Assembly: GCA_963751355.1 (NCBI GenBank)
Contig: CAVVVS010000001.1
Span: 1-64,000 of the forward strand
Reading direction: 5' to 3'
DNA from: CAVVVS01 sp963751355
Lineage (GTDB): Bacteria; Bacteroidota; Ignavibacteria; Ignavibacteriales; Ignavibacteriaceae
Length of the DNA stretch: 64,000 bases
The notes under the pieces were generated by a model. It had not been told where the DNA came from. It searched no databases and saw only the letters and a list, made by a program, of their open reading frames with translations. Each line of letters begins with the position of its first letter. The stretch's first letter is position 1. Positions 8,924 through 18,792 of this stretch are shown piece after piece. The position numbers were made by a program, and so were the translations under genes.

Positions 8924-9344
8924 AAATCTCATAACAATAAAAGAAACCTTAATCAAAAAAATGTTATCAGTTTTGCAGACTCAATAGAATGCGAACACAC
9001 AGATTGCTCGAATTTTCACGGTGCTTAAAATTATATTTTGCTTTAAGATGTTCTAATATAGGAAGAATAAAAATGGTGTTTTCGTAATTAACTTTTTTAT
9101 TCATCCTTACTTTTACACCCTATGTTCTCTATCCAAATGGATCTTGGGTAAAGGAAATATTTTCTTTCACTTTGGAGGTTTTATAATGCATTCATTCGAG
9201 CTAACTAAAACATGGCTTAATAAAGGCTCCCGGGTGAACTCTATTATGCCCTTTAGGGGACTAAGACATTTGATGTAAGGGACGAGTTGTTGTTATCGAG
9301 AGCAAACGGCTCTTAAAAATTTAAGTCAAACACAAACAACTACT
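8924..9344. other. Intergenic region with one candidate short ORF
   Basis: Convergent space between nfo (plus) and the DUF1460 gene (minus). No long reading frame is present. The only notable item is a strong ribosome-binding site with a 30-codon frame, listed separately, followed by a weak hairpin (GAGAGC at 9298-9303 with GCTCTT at 9309-9314) running into TAAAAATTT. Nothing else was recognised. Confidence 0.5.
9186..9278 (+). CDS. Candidate small protein (30 residues), uncertain
   Basis: A perfect Shine-Dalgarno core GGAGG (9174-9178) sits 7 bases before an ATG that opens a 30-codon frame ending in TAA. The frame begins MHSFELTKTW and has a mixed, non-hydrophobic composition. No family was recognised. 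The region downstream can fold, so it may instead be a structured RNA or a chance match. The spacing and strength of the ribosome site are the only positive evidence. Confidence 0.25.
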   Translation: MHSFELTKTWLNKGSRVNSIMPFRGLRHLM

Positions 9345-10202
9345 TTACGGTTCCAGCGCTCTTAAAACCATTATGCCGGTATCTTTTTTAAATTTCATTA
9401 AATAATCTGCTAACGGTTCGCTTGTGATTTGAACATTATATCCCACATCCGGTGCGTGCATGAAGTGTATTCTGCCGTCTTTCATTTTTACAGCAATTCC
9501 AACATGATTTATATCCAGTCCTTTTAAATTGGAAGTAATTGCAATCAAATCGCCGTTGTGAATTTTGGCTTCAACTTTTGCGACTTTGTTTTTAGGAATG
9601 AAGTAGTAAGTTCTTTTGTTAATTTTTGCTTCTTGTTTTTCTATAACAGTAATGAACTTCGGATTTTCTTTAAGCTGTTTGTAATCTTCAGGATGGGTCG
9701 ACATAAAATCGACGTGAAATTTTAATTGACTTCCACCAATCTTTTTAGAAATATTCTTAACAATTCCTTTTTGTTCATTGTTATAAATCCAATCGGAAAA
9801 ATAATGAAGTCTCGATGGGTAGCCGTCAATTTTTCCGTTACGGTATCTGACTTTGGTTAATTCTTCCTGGTAATCTTTAAATGAAGTCTTCTTTTCTTTT
9901 ATGCATCTTGCAAATACCAAATCATTTTCTAAAAATGTCGTACAATCAAGTCCGGTTAAATCAATTACTAAGGTTTCTTTTTCCCCTTTTTCAAGTGTGT
10001 GGGCTGCATAATTTGTTCCTATAAAACTTTTCCCAATTGCAGCAATTACATCACTGATTGGTTCATTTTCCAGTTTTTTATCAACAGCCATTTTAAATTT
10101 TGATTTACAGACTTGAACATCTTTTTGAGTATATATCTGTGCATTTGCTGCAGAAGCATAAATGATAATTAGAACTAATGATGCTAAAAATTTATTTCTC
10201 AT
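9345..10202 (-). CDS. Secreted N-acetylmuramoyl-L-alanine amidase-like protein (DUF1460)
   Basis: This belongs to the DUF1460 family, NlpC/P60-like cysteine amidases common in Bacteroidota that act on peptidoglycan fragments. The active-site block LDCTTFLEN with its catalytic Cys, the GKIDGYPSRLHYFSDWIYNN block and the C-terminal NHVGIAV, which supplies the His, are all visible. The start is placed at the ATG at 10202, giving 285 residues and a clean signal peptide (MRNKFLASLV to ANAQ). An upstream frame to 10259 would put 19 polar residues before it. Export to the periplasm is expected. With anmK nearby it fits a cell-wall turnover theme, though the genes are on opposite strands. Confidence 0.85.
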   Translation of the reverse strand: MRNKFLASLVLIIIYASAANAQIYTQKDVQVCKSKFKMAVDKKLENEPISDVIAAIGKSFIGTNYAAHTLEKGEKETLVIDLTGLDCTTFLENDLVFARCIKEKKTSFKDYQEELTKVRYRNGKIDGYPSRLHYFSDWIYNNEQKGIVKNISKKIGGSQLKFHVDFMSTHPEDYKQLKENPKFITVIEKQEAKINKRTYYFIPKNKVAKVEAKIHNGDLIAITSNLKGLDINHVGIAVKMKDGRIHFMHAPDVGYNVQITSEPLADYLMKFKKDTGIMVLRALEP

Positions 10203-10297
10203 AATATTTTTGTTTGTAATAGTTGGAGTAATCATTCGAAATAATATGAACGATTTCATCTACAATAAATTGTTAATTTATAATTCTTAACTGTTAA

Positions 10298-11725
10298 TTA
10301 AATGATATCTTCATCCGTAGGTACGGAAGAGTACTCCTCAATCTGCCTTGCATGGGCAAGATTTTCAAACCGGGCATATTCTTTTATGAATGCCAAACGG
10401 ACTTCACCGGTGGGACCATTTCTCTGCTTGCCTATAATAACTTCCGCCACACCTTCGTTTGAATTACCATGCTCATCTTTCATTATCTGGTAATATTCGG
10501 GACGATTGAGGAAAAGGACCACATCGGCATCCTGCTCAATGGAACCGGATTCACGTAAATCTGATAGTTGCGGTCTTTTATCAGTACGCGTTTCAACAGC
10601 ACGATTCAGCTGTGCAAGAGCGATAACAGGAATATCAAGCTCTTTGGCAAGTGATTTTAGAGAACGAGAGATGTGAGAAATTTCTCTTTCCCGGCTTTCC
10701 ACTTTTGCGGGCCCCTGCATTAACTGGAGGTAGTCAATTATAATCAATCCGATCTTGTTCTCAACCTTCAGTCTTCTGGCTTTTGCTCTAATCTCCAAAA
10801 CAGTTTGCGCAGGAGTATCATCGACGAAAACCGGGGCTTCAATTAATTTGTGTGCATTTTTACTTAATTTGATTCCCTCTTCATGGGGCAGCTTACCGGT
10901 TCGTACTAGATGAGCGTTCAATCTTCCTTCTGCACACAAGAGCCTTATTACTAACTGCATAGTTGACATTTCAAGACTAAAAATACCGACCGGCACTTTA
11001 TGATCAATTGCGGCATTGCGCGCCAGGGTTAGTGCGAGTGCAGTTTTTCCCATAGAAGGTCGGGCGGCAAGAATAATTAAATCAGATTTTTGAAAACCTC
11101 CTAAGAGTTCATCCAATTCATAAAAACCGGTAGGCACTGAAAATTTACGCTGTGAACTTGAATGAATTGCTTCAATGTATTCCAGGGCATTCCGGACGGC
11201 CCTGTCCATTCCCTGAAATGTTTTTTTAAGATGTGACTCGGTTATATCAAAAATTCTTTTCTCCGCATCATCAAGAATTTCGAATGCATCCCTTGTGCCT
11301 TCATAAGCGGCTTTTGCGATTTCGTGCGAATTGGTAATTAAACCGCGAAGAATTTCTTTCTCCAGAATTATTTTTGCATGATATTCAATATTCGCAGCTG
11401 AGGTGATATTTTGAGAGAGCTTACTTAAGTAAACCGCTCCGCCCACTTCTTCAGTTTGTTCGCGTTTCTTCAACTCTTCGTAAAGTGTCACCGTATCAAT
11501 AGGTTCGCCGGCATTGAACAGCGAAATCATAGCTTCAAAAATTAATCGATGCTCTTTAAGATAAAAGCTATCGGGTGTTAAAAGCTCAAGTGCTTTAGGA
11601 ACAGCTTCTTTCTCAATCATCATGGCACCCAAAACAGATGCCTCAATCTCCGGTGCCGAAGGCGGTTTTACATCGGCAGGAACTATTTTATCAAGTATGA
11701 TATTTTGCTTATTTATTTTAGACAT
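10298..11725 (-). CDS. dnaB: Replicative DNA helicase DnaB
   Basis: The hexameric helicase that unwinds DNA at the replication fork. About 475 residues: an N-terminal DnaB domain (about 25-125), a linker, and a C-terminal RecA-like ATPase with Walker A (ARPSMGKTALAL, Lys near 227), Walker B (LIIIDYLQLM) and the late DLRESGSIEQDADVV and ARFENL blocks. No intein is present. The stop codon of the uracil-DNA glycosylase gene overlaps this start: either the ATG at 11725 (TGATG, one base) or the GTG at 11728 (GTGA, four bases). The ATG is preferred. Both arrangements imply translational coupling. Confidence 0.96.
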   Translation of the reverse strand: MSKINKQNIILDKIVPADVKPPSAPEIEASVLGAMMIEKEAVPKALELLTPDSFYLKEHRLIFEAMISLFNAGEPIDTVTLYEELKKREQTEEVGGAVYLSKLSQNITSAANIEYHAKIILEKEILRGLITNSHEIAKAAYEGTRDAFEILDDAEKRIFDITESHLKKTFQGMDRAVRNALEYIEAIHSSSQRKFSVPTGFYELDELLGGFQKSDLIILAARPSMGKTALALTLARNAAIDHKVPVGIFSLEMSTMQLVIRLLCAEGRLNAHLVRTGKLPHEEGIKLSKNAHKLIEAPVFVDDTPAQTVLEIRAKARRLKVENKIGLIIIDYLQLMQGPAKVESREREISHISRSLKSLAKELDIPVIALAQLNRAVETRTDKRPQLSDLRESGSIEQDADVVLFLNRPEYYQIMKDEHGNSNEGVAEVIIGKQRNGPTGEVRLAFIKEYARFENLAHARQIEEYSSVPTDEDII

Positions 11726-12516
11726 CACTTATTCATATCGTCATATAATTTTCTGAACTGCTGAACATCCTGCCAGCAGGGGCGTTTCCAATTAGGATTT
11801 CTGAGTAGTGCGGCAGGATGATAGGTAACCATAGTTTTAACATTTTCTACCTCAAAAACTATACCCCGCATTTTTGTGAGAGATTCTCTCTTTTTCAACA
11901 AACCCTGCGCAGCTGTTAGTCCTAAACATAAAATTAATTTCGGTTTTATCAAATCAATTTGTTTTTTTAAATAGGGTAAACAAGTATCCATTTCGGATTG
12001 GAGTGGAGTTCGATTTCCGGGTGGTCTGCACTTAACAATATTTGCTATATACACTTCATCACGTTCAAAATGAATTGCTTTTAGAATATCTGTTAACAGT
12101 TTACCAGCTCTACCTATAAAAGGTAATCCCTGGGCATCCTCATCGGCACCGGGTCCTTCACCAACAACCATTACATCTGCGTCGGGGTTACCCGAACCGA
12201 ATACAAATTTATTCCTGGTTGCTCCGAGAGGACATTTTTGACACTCACAAATTAATTTGTTCAGCGTATCGAGGCTTTTAGCTTTTTCCCATTTTTCCTT
12301 TTGTTTGATAAAAAGTCCGTTTTCTTTATCTTCTCCCTCCGGTTTTACTTTCTCAACCATAATTTCTTTTATTTCTTTATTTTTATTATTTGAATTTCCT
12401 GTTTTTTGGATGATGGTCTTTCTCCGGGTACTTGCGGGTTCATACAGTTCATCGCCAAATATATTTTTCTGATCTTTTAATGCTTCAATTATTTGGCTTT
12501 TTAAATTATCACTCAT
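11725..12516 (-). CDS. Family 4 uracil-DNA glycosylase (Fe-S type)
   Basis: Removes uracil from DNA to start base-excision repair. The core (about 85-263) carries the family 4 motif GEGPGADEDAQGLPFIGRAG and the late YHPAALLRNP with its conserved His (233). Cysteines at 92, 95, 163 and 179 are suitable for the 4Fe-4S cluster. The first 80 or so residues are a charged extension rich in Lys, Asn and Glu, longer than in compact thermophilic members. Similar extensions occur in many bacterial proteins of this family, and its role here is unknown. The gene is coupled to dnaB downstream and lies 50 bases after coaBC. Confidence 0.92.
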   Translation of the reverse strand: MSDNLKSQIIEALKDQKNIFGDELYEPASTRRKTIIQKTGNSNNKNKEIKEIMVEKVKPEGEDKENGLFIKQKEKWEKAKSLDTLNKLICECQKCPLGATRNKFVFGSGNPDADVMVVGEGPGADEDAQGLPFIGRAGKLLTDILKAIHFERDEVYIANIVKCRPPGNRTPLQSEMDTCLPYLKKQIDLIKPKLILCLGLTAAQGLLKKRESLTKMRGIVFEVENVKTMVTYHPAALLRNPNWKRPCWQDVQQFRKLYDDMNK

Positions 12517-12566
12517 CGTTTATGTTTTAATTTTCCACAGTCGCACAAATTCTAAAGTATCCGGAT

Positions 12567-13781
12567 TTAAGAAGAGATTTTATTTATTTCGTGCAAAATT
12601 TTATTTGCAGCCTGGAACTTTGAAAGGAGCGGAAATTCCGATTGTTTACCTGTTTTATGAATAATTGTAATTTTATTTGTATCAGTTTCAAATCCGCTTA
12701 AATTATCTTTTAATGAATTTAAGACGACTAAATCTAACTTTTTCGATCGAAGTTTATTAACTGCATTTTTTAGTTCATTATCCGTTTCCAGGGCAAATCC
12801 TATTTTCACTATTTTTTTACTTTCTAATGAAGCAAGTATATCAGGATTTTCAGTTAAACTGATAGATGATAATTTTTCTTCTTTTTTAATCTTCTTATCA
12901 AACCGCTTGGTAGGTTTAAAGTCCGAGACGGCTGCAGACATAATTAAAATATCGTTATTATCGATTTCTTTTTCAACCAGAACTTTCATTTCAGCAGCCG
13001 AACGAATTCTTAGGAGCTTAATTTCGGGATAGATAGTTTCATGAGATGGTCCCGAAATTAAAGTTACTTTGGCTCCGCGTAAATATGCCGCTTTGGCAAG
13101 CTGATATCCCATTTTGCCGGAAGATCTATTTCCGATAAATCTAACGGGATCAATATCTTCATAAGTAGGTCCCGCAGTAATAAGAATATTTTTACCTGCT
13201 AAGTCTTTAGAATAACCCTCTAATACAAATTCAATGGAATCGACAATCTTATTAATTTCAGGAAATCTTCCCCGTCCATGCAGTCCGCTAGCCAGTTCCC
13301 CAAATTCTGCATCAATAATATGTACTCCACTTGCGGCAAGTTTCTTCAAATTTTCTTGAGTAACAGTATTTTCATACATGTCAAGATCTGCGGCAGGTGA
13401 AATAATAAGAGGACATCGTAAAGCGGATACAAGTGTTGTAAGTGCATTATCCGAAAAGCCGTTAGCGATTTTAGCAACCGTATTTATCGTAGCCGGGGCA
13501 ATTATCAGCAGATCCGCCCATAACGCATAACCGATGTGCCAGGTAGTTAACCGGGCACCGTCTTCCTGAGATTTGGGAAATAAGTTAACCATCACCTCGT
13601 TCCTGGAGAGAGTAGAAAGAGTTAGCGGTGTTATAAATTGAGTTGCAGAAGGAGTCATTACAACCTTTACTTCTGCACCGAGCTTTATCAATTCCCTAAC
13701 AAGGAAGGCGGATTTGTATGCAGCAATGCATCCGGTTACGCCAATAATAATTTTTTTGCCGTTAAGGATTTCATTGCGCAT
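12567..13781 (-). CDS. coaBC: Bifunctional phosphopantothenoylcysteine decarboxylase / phosphopantothenate-cysteine ligase
   Basis: Catalyses two consecutive steps of coenzyme A synthesis. The N-terminal half (about 1-185) is the FMN-dependent decarboxylase, with GVTGCIAAYK and the substrate-lid region ELASGLHGRGRFPE. The C-terminal half (about 195-404) is the ligase, with ITAGPTYEDIDPVRFIGNRS and the MSAAVSDFKP block. The lid has Ser where E. coli Dfp has Cys; by recollection this is a common variant in Bacteroidota, so it is not read as inactivation. Length 404 is normal. It lies 188 bases after rpoZ on the same strand. Confidence 0.95.
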   Translation of the reverse strand: MRNEILNGKKIIIGVTGCIAAYKSAFLVRELIKLGAEVKVVMTPSATQFITPLTLSTLSRNEVMVNLFPKSQEDGARLTTWHIGYALWADLLIIAPATINTVAKIANGFSDNALTTLVSALRCPLIISPAADLDMYENTVTQENLKKLAASGVHIIDAEFGELASGLHGRGRFPEINKIVDSIEFVLEGYSKDLAGKNILITAGPTYEDIDPVRFIGNRSSGKMGYQLAKAAYLRGAKVTLISGPSHETIYPEIKLLRIRSAAEMKVLVEKEIDNNDILIMSAAVSDFKPTKRFDKKIKKEEKLSSISLTENPDILASLESKKIVKIGFALETDNELKNAVNKLRSKKLDLVVLNSLKDNLSGFETDTNKITIIHKTGKQSEFPLLSKFQAANKILHEINKISS

Positions 13782-13969
13782 TTGATTTAGCAGTGAGGTT
13801 TAAATTGAAAAATTTATTTAATTCTTCCCCTAAAATTCAAATCACATTTGCTTTGGCTGTCCAAAAGTAATATGAAATAAAAATTTATAAAATCCTGAGA
13901 ATCTGTATCATCAATATTTTATTTCCCGGGGAAATATTACTTATCGGACTGTCTTTTATATTCTACAAG

Positions 13970-14263
13970 TTACTTTGTTTTATACTCAAACTCTAATTCA
14001 CCATTAAGGAATTCGTGTAGTGCCTGTATATGCGGTTTGTCTCTTTTTTCAAAATCAAGCGATATCTTTAGTTGAGCCGGATTTTCTACATCCTCGCTGT
14101 CGTCTTCCGGTCCTGCAGTAGGAATTGTGCTGAGTAAAGCATTATATTCAATTTTATTTTCATCGTTCACAACTCGACCTCTTTTTGCTGCAACAATTAT
14201 AGCTTCATATACGTTTGCAGCACGTTGATCGACCACTCTTAAATCAACCGGTTCTATTTCCAT
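13970..14263 (-). CDS. rpoZ: RNA polymerase omega subunit (RpoZ/RPB6-like)
   Basis: A 97-residue protein resembling the Bacteroidota form of the RNA polymerase omega subunit, which assists assembly of the beta' subunit. The central part, around DQRAANVYEAIIVAAKRGR, matches the conserved omega/RPB6 helix that contacts beta'. The usual order yicC-gmk-rpoZ-coaBC supports the call, since E. coli and Bacillus also place rpoZ next to gmk. The gap to gmk is 16 bases. The acidic C-terminal half is variable. Confidence 0.85.
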   Translation of the reverse strand: MEIEPVDLRVVDQRAANVYEAIIVAAKRGRVVNDENKIEYNALLSTIPTAGPEDDSEDVENPAQLKISLDFEKRDKPHIQALHEFLNGELEFEYKTK

Positions 14264-14279
14264 TATTATTTCACTCCTG

Positions 14280-14843
14280 TTATATTATTTTTCTTATCAA
14301 ATTCTTTGTGTCTTCAATTGCATTTTCTAAATTAGAATTATCTATAAGATAATCAAAATTATCTTTTAAACTCAATTCCATCTTTGCCCGCTCAATTCGT
14401 TTTAATAAATCATCATGATTTTCGGTTTGGCGCTTTTTTAATCTGTTTACCAGCTCATCAAAACTCGGTGGTACAATAAATATTAGAACTGCGTCGGGAT
14501 AAATTTTTTTAAGCTCTAAAGCACCTTTAACGTCAATTTCCGTAATTACCGGCTTCCCGTTATTTATATTATCTTCAATAAAAGTTTTATATGTACCGTA
14601 ATAATAATCGTAAAATTTTTCCCATTCAACAAATTCGTTGTTCTCAATTTTTCTCTTAAACTCTTCTTCGCTTATAAAAAAATAATCAATTCCGTCACTT
14701 TCATCTAATCTTCTTTTGCGCGTAGTTGCTGAAACGGAAAAAACCAGATCAGGGAATTCTTTCAAAATTTGTCTTACAATGGTAGTTTTACCGGTTCCGC
14801 TAGGTGCAGATACTGCAAAAATTACACCTTTTTTCTTCTCCAA
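14280..14843 (-). CDS. gmk: Guanylate kinase
   Basis: Phosphorylates GMP to GDP with ATP, an essential step in guanine nucleotide supply. 187 residues, normal length. The P-loop APSGTGKTTIV is near the start, followed by SATTRKRR and DYFFISEEEF, and then YYGTY and TEIDVKGALELKK of the GMP-binding and core regions. It lies 3 bases after the YicC gene and 16 bases before rpoZ, so the three are almost certainly one transcript. Confidence 0.96.
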   Translation of the reverse strand: MEKKKGVIFAVSAPSGTGKTTIVRQILKEFPDLVFSVSATTRKRRLDESDGIDYFFISEEEFKRKIENNEFVEWEKFYDYYYGTYKTFIEDNINNGKPVITEIDVKGALELKKIYPDAVLIFIVPPSFDELVNRLKKRQTENHDDLLKRIERAKMELSLKDNFDYLIDNSNLENAIEDTKNLIRKII

Positions 14844-14846
14844 ATA

Positions 14847-15722
14847 TCACTCAATGTTTTGAATTTGTTCACGTAATTTTTCGATTTCTTCCTTAATCAG
14901 GACTGTATTGTGCGTTATCGACGTCGAAATAGATTTAGACGAGATGGTATTGGTTTCTCTGTTCATTTCCTGACATAGAAAATTTAACTTTCTTCCGGGT
15001 TCCGAATCGCGCTCTACAGTATCATTAAAAAATTTAATATGACTTCGCAGCCTGACACATTCTTCAGTTATATCGGCTTTTTCGGCAATGACAGCTAATT
15101 CCTGTTCCAATCTTCCTTCGTCAAGGTTATTATCGTTTATTAATAATTTTACTCGGTCTTTGAGTTTTTCAAAATATTCTTTAACGCTGCTTTCCCGTTC
15201 ACTTTCGATGTCAGCCAATTTTTCTTCCATCATCTTTACCCTATTTCGAAGGTCTGCCGCCAGTTCCTTACCTTCATTCTTTTTCATCTTGATCAAATTA
15301 TTCAGAGCATTTCCCAATGCTTTTTTTATCAGTTCATAATCTTCTTCCGAGTATTCACCGTTGGTTGCTATAAAATAATCTTTATTATTAAGAAAGTGTT
15401 CAAGTTTAATTTTATCGGTTAATTTGGCTGTTTTCCTTATTTCCTTAATTAAAGCCGAATAACTTTTTACTTTATCTTTGTCGATTAATAAAGCTCCTTC
15501 ATTCCCGCCGTTTCGTTTGCTTTGTATTAAAATAGAGAGTTTGCCTCGCTTTATTTTGTTTCGAACTAATTCTCGAAGTTCGGACTCCTTACCCAACAGA
15601 GAGGAAGGGATTTTTAATGAAATATCGAGATACCTGCTGTTAACTGTTCTCACTTCAACATCAATAACTGTTTTCCCGTTATCGGCAGTTCCTTTGCCGT
15701 ACCCGGTCATACTGCTTATCAT
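14847..15722 (-). CDS. YicC/YloC family endoribonuclease
   Basis: A 291-residue member of the YicC family, recently shown in E. coli to have endoribonuclease activity. The N-terminal signature MISSMTGYGKGTA and VEVRTVNSRYLDI are diagnostic. The C-terminal EECVRLRSHIKFF, the GRKLNFLCQEMNRETNTISSKS run and the terminal KEEIEKLREQIQNIE are also typical. The start is the ATG at 15722 with GGAG a few bases upstream. It heads the yicC-gmk-rpoZ-coaBC-udg-dnaB run. Confidence 0.93.
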   Translation of the reverse strand: MISSMTGYGKGTADNGKTVIDVEVRTVNSRYLDISLKIPSSLLGKESELRELVRNKIKRGKLSILIQSKRNGGNEGALLIDKDKVKSYSALIKEIRKTAKLTDKIKLEHFLNNKDYFIATNGEYSEEDYELIKKALGNALNNLIKMKKNEGKELAADLRNRVKMMEEKLADIESERESSVKEYFEKLKDRVKLLINDNNLDEGRLEQELAVIAEKADITEECVRLRSHIKFFNDTVERDSEPGRKLNFLCQEMNRETNTISSKSISTSITHNTVLIKEEIEKLREQIQNIE

Positions 15723-16094
15723 ACTACTCCAAAAATAAAAGAGTATTTAAAATAATTATTTTTAAGTTGCTAAACAATATAAATCATCATCGCCTTACCT
15801 TTATTTGATATATGCCGATAAATCAGTATTAAATTTGCTTAAAATTTATAAGTTTAAAAGTTAACAGTGGTTATCCGGTTTTTAGTGATAATCGTACACA
15901 ATACATCTTACCTAAGCCAAACTGTCAACTAATATAAAAACATAACCGCACATGGGCATAATTGCGTGCAGGGCGCATCCTTGCTTTGCAAATATTTTTA
16001 TAAAAGACAAAAATAAGATTGAGAATATCATTCATAAATCAAGCAAGCATTTTTTGTTACACACGCGCACAAAGTTAATGCCTGATGGATAGTT
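15723..16094. other. Intergenic region, no gene seen
   Basis: This 370-base space lies between the yicC start and the end of the BamA/TamA-like gene, both on the minus strand. It must contain the promoter for the yicC operon; only AT-rich sequence and the GGAG ribosome site beside the start are visible. No RNA gene, repeat or terminator with a convincing T-run was found. Confidence 0.5.
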
Positions 16095-18115
16095 TCAGAA
16101 AGCTTCACCAATTCCGAAATGAAGTTCTATATTGCTGAAAAAATTCGGATTCCAATTTTCCCAGATAAATTTTTTCTTGTGAGGGTCATAAAATTTGAAG
16201 CCGAAATCAATTCTGAATGGAGCAATTTGAGTATAATACCGGAGACCCACCCCGGCAGCCAACGCAACCGCATCCCATCTAAATTGATGATAATCTAGCC
16301 ACGTATTACCGTAATCCCCAAATAACACAGCACCGAAATTTTCTAAGAAGCGGTAGCGATATTCCATAGAGCCTTCCAGCAAGAAGCCGCCGCCTTTAAC
16401 ACTTACACCATTAATACCTCTGACACTATCGCTCACCTCCGGAACTAATTGGTTCGAACGCCACCCTCTTACGGAGTTGCTTCCCCCGGCATAAAAAGTT
16501 CTGTTAATCGGAATTCCAGCAAAATTTCCGTAAAACGCTTTGAGATGACCGATCTTAAATTTGACCGCAAAAATTTTATCTCTTTTACGATTGAGCGAAA
16601 TATAAAAAGAACTATTCAACACAATCTTGTAAAACATTGAACCATTATAAGTTTTTCCATCAAGCCTGGTAATCAAATAAGGGAGTGAATTAGCTTCCTC
16701 TAAATGAAACGTTAAATTATAACCCTTGGTAGGAAACAAGATATTATCGGCGGTGGTTGAGCCAAAATCGCCTCCTATTGCGGAGATTAATTTAGTTGAA
16801 AGGCTGTCATGATTGATTCTGTAAACTTCGTTGGATTGCTCTACATTATAAGATGCACTGACATGATTTATAAAAGTGTAGCTGGGTAATTCAAAATCGA
16901 AAGTTATTTTGGATCCATATAAAGTATTATTATAATTTTTTTGTTTGTTTATAGTAGCATAAGTTTCCCAAGTTGCAAAAATAGGACGGTTAAAAATGTA
17001 AGGCTGCTCTATAGTAATACGCGAATCAAAATAACCGAGCAAGGTTGTATCCCTGAAAGAGAATTTATTGATAAGGTTGGCAAAATCTACATTAATTATA
17101 TCCTGCACACCGAATGAAGAACCGATTGTCAATTTTCTGGCAGAGCCTAAAAAATTTCTCCTGATATACGATGCACCTAAACCTACGTTAAAAGCCTTTT
17201 GCTGGTTGTTCAATATAAGTTCGGGCGATAATTCATTAAGGAGTCCAATATTAGCTTCCAATTTTAAAGGGACTTTTCCATCAGTGGTATCACTCGCCGC
17301 ACCGGAAAGCAACACCGTATTAAACAAGCTTGTTCTATATAGCCTAAGCTGGCTTCTTCTAATTTGTTCAAGATTATATATTGAACCGGTTTTTATTCCG
17401 GTAATGTTTCTCAGTAGCTCATTTTTTACTAAAGGTGCACCTTTACCTTGTTTGTCTACCAAAACAGTATCTATCCGGTAACGTCTACCGGTTGTGAAAT
17501 AAATGTTAGGATCAGCTTTATATTTTACCGTATCTTTTATAATAATTGTGCTGTCAAATTTAGCAAACATATACCCCGTATTGTGCAGAATATTAACGAC
17601 CTGGTCTATTTTTTGCTGAATATCTGATTGATTATATCTCTTTGTTGTATCAACTTGCATCTCATCATTTATTTTTAATATTATATCAGGTGGTACTTTT
17701 TTCAGTCCGGATAACTTTAATTTTCCGTAAGTAGCAGGTGAATTTTCTGTAATATTATATGTCAGGTTCACCTCTTTCCCGGCAGTATCAATAGAATATT
17801 TATAAGAAAATTTAGCGTTAAAAAATCCGGCAGCGTTGTAATATTGTTTAAGTGAATTTATATCAATTTGAATGTAAGCAGAATCAAAATAAACAGCGGA
17901 CTTGCCGAAACTTGTGAAAGTATTTAAAATTTCCAGAACCACCAGGGAGTTTCAACAGAATAAATAACATCTCTAAGAGTTGATGAAGAAAATGTATTAT
18001 TCCCCTCAAAATTAATAGAATTAAGCTCATATTGTACCCCATGCTGGGGATACAACGTCGTTACAGGTAATATCAAAAAGAAAATAATTAGAAGCCTTTT
18101 TATCATATTAATCAC
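16095..18115 (-). pseudogene. BamA/TamA-like outer-membrane assembly protein, broken by a one-base frameshift
   Basis: The N-terminal piece (18115-17924) has a signal peptide and the start of a POTRA domain (INFEGNNTF). It ends at a TAA after ETPWWFWKF. The rest (from about 17942) continues in another frame with LNTFTSFGKSAVYFD, a further POTRA-like unit (GKLKLSGLKKVP near 96 of that piece) and the 16-strand-type barrel. The barrel ends in an aromatic-rich C-terminus and includes the Omp85 signature GGSNSVRGW. Adding one T to the TTTT run at about 17922-17926 restores a continuous protein of about 673 residues. Omp85 proteins insert or translocate outer-membrane proteins. This one has few POTRA domains, so TamA-like is more likely than BamA. 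The lesion may be a real mutation or a consensus error. Confidence 0.85.
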
Positions 18116-18162
18116 TGTGATTAATGAAACGGTTCTCCGAATTTCATAGCAGAAGATAAAAC

Positions 18163-18792
18163 TTAATTGTTAATACTCATATCATCTTGAATCAATGCAA
18201 GTTTCGGAAAATCACGTTTAAAGTTACTTATAAAAAAGCTCTTCAACCCCGGTATTTTTATATTGTTAGATAAATACAGGGATACGGGTATGTTTTTCCG
18301 GACTATTAAATGAGCATAGTATACTTCTTTTGATGTAAAATTTATAACGTATGAAATTATTTCACCTCCACCGCTCCCCATAAAAAAATCCTGAGAGTTA
18401 TAATAAATTAATTCATGATCGAACCATGGAAATTTTATTTTTTGGATGAGACATTGTTGGAATGAACCATTCAATATTTTAGTTTGAAAGGATGTTACCA
18501 GATTGTCACCCTGCAAATTTAGCAAGTAAAACCTAATTCCCAACTTATTTGAATTCTTTATTTCGGTGCCCGCTGCTACTTCTAGCCCCTGTCCGCTATC
18601 AAATTTCCCCGAATAAGCAAATTTAACATTATTTCCCAAAATCTTTTTTGCTTGCGCTAGGGCGTATTTAGAATCCTTGTACTTGGCAATTATTTCTTCT
18701 TTATTTTTTTCTTTAACATTTCCCCCGCATGAATAAAAGACTAAAATAGTAAAAATAATCAAAAATGAAAGTATGCTTTTATTTGATAACAA
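18163..18792 (-). CDS. Predicted lipoprotein of unknown function
   Basis: A 209-residue protein with a lipoprotein signal: hydrophobic stretch followed by FYSCGG, with the lipidated Cys near 22. The mature part is a mixed alpha/beta protein beginning with a charged Lys-rich segment. A central DSGQGLEVAAGTEIKNSN and a MGSGGGEIISYVINF stretch look like a compact fold, but no family was recognised. The TTG start at 18792 lies inside the end of the L,D-transpeptidase-like gene (14-base overlap), which implies translational coupling. Together with the barrel downstream it suggests an envelope function. Confidence 0.7.
   Translation of the reverse strand: MLSNKSILSFLIIFTILVFYSCGGNVKEKNKEEIIAKYKDSKYALAQAKKILGNNVKFAYSGKFDSGQGLEVAAGTEIKNSNKLGIRFYLLNLQGDNLVTSFQTKILNGSFQQCLIQKIKFPWFDHELIYYNSQDFFMGSGGGEIISYVINFTSKEVYYAHLIVRKNIPVSLYLSNNIKIPGLKSFFISNFKRDFPKLALIQDDMSINN

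Noticed and set aside
12567..13781. CoaBC inactivated because the lid Cys is Ser
   Set aside because: The same Ser is, from memory, common in Bacteroidota proteins and the rest of the lid is intact, so it was not listed as an anomaly.
17915..17945. Programmed frameshift in the BamA/TamA-like gene
   Set aside because: The zero-frame codons TGG AAA TTT TAA do not form an X XXY YYZ heptamer, so a missing T is the simpler explanation.
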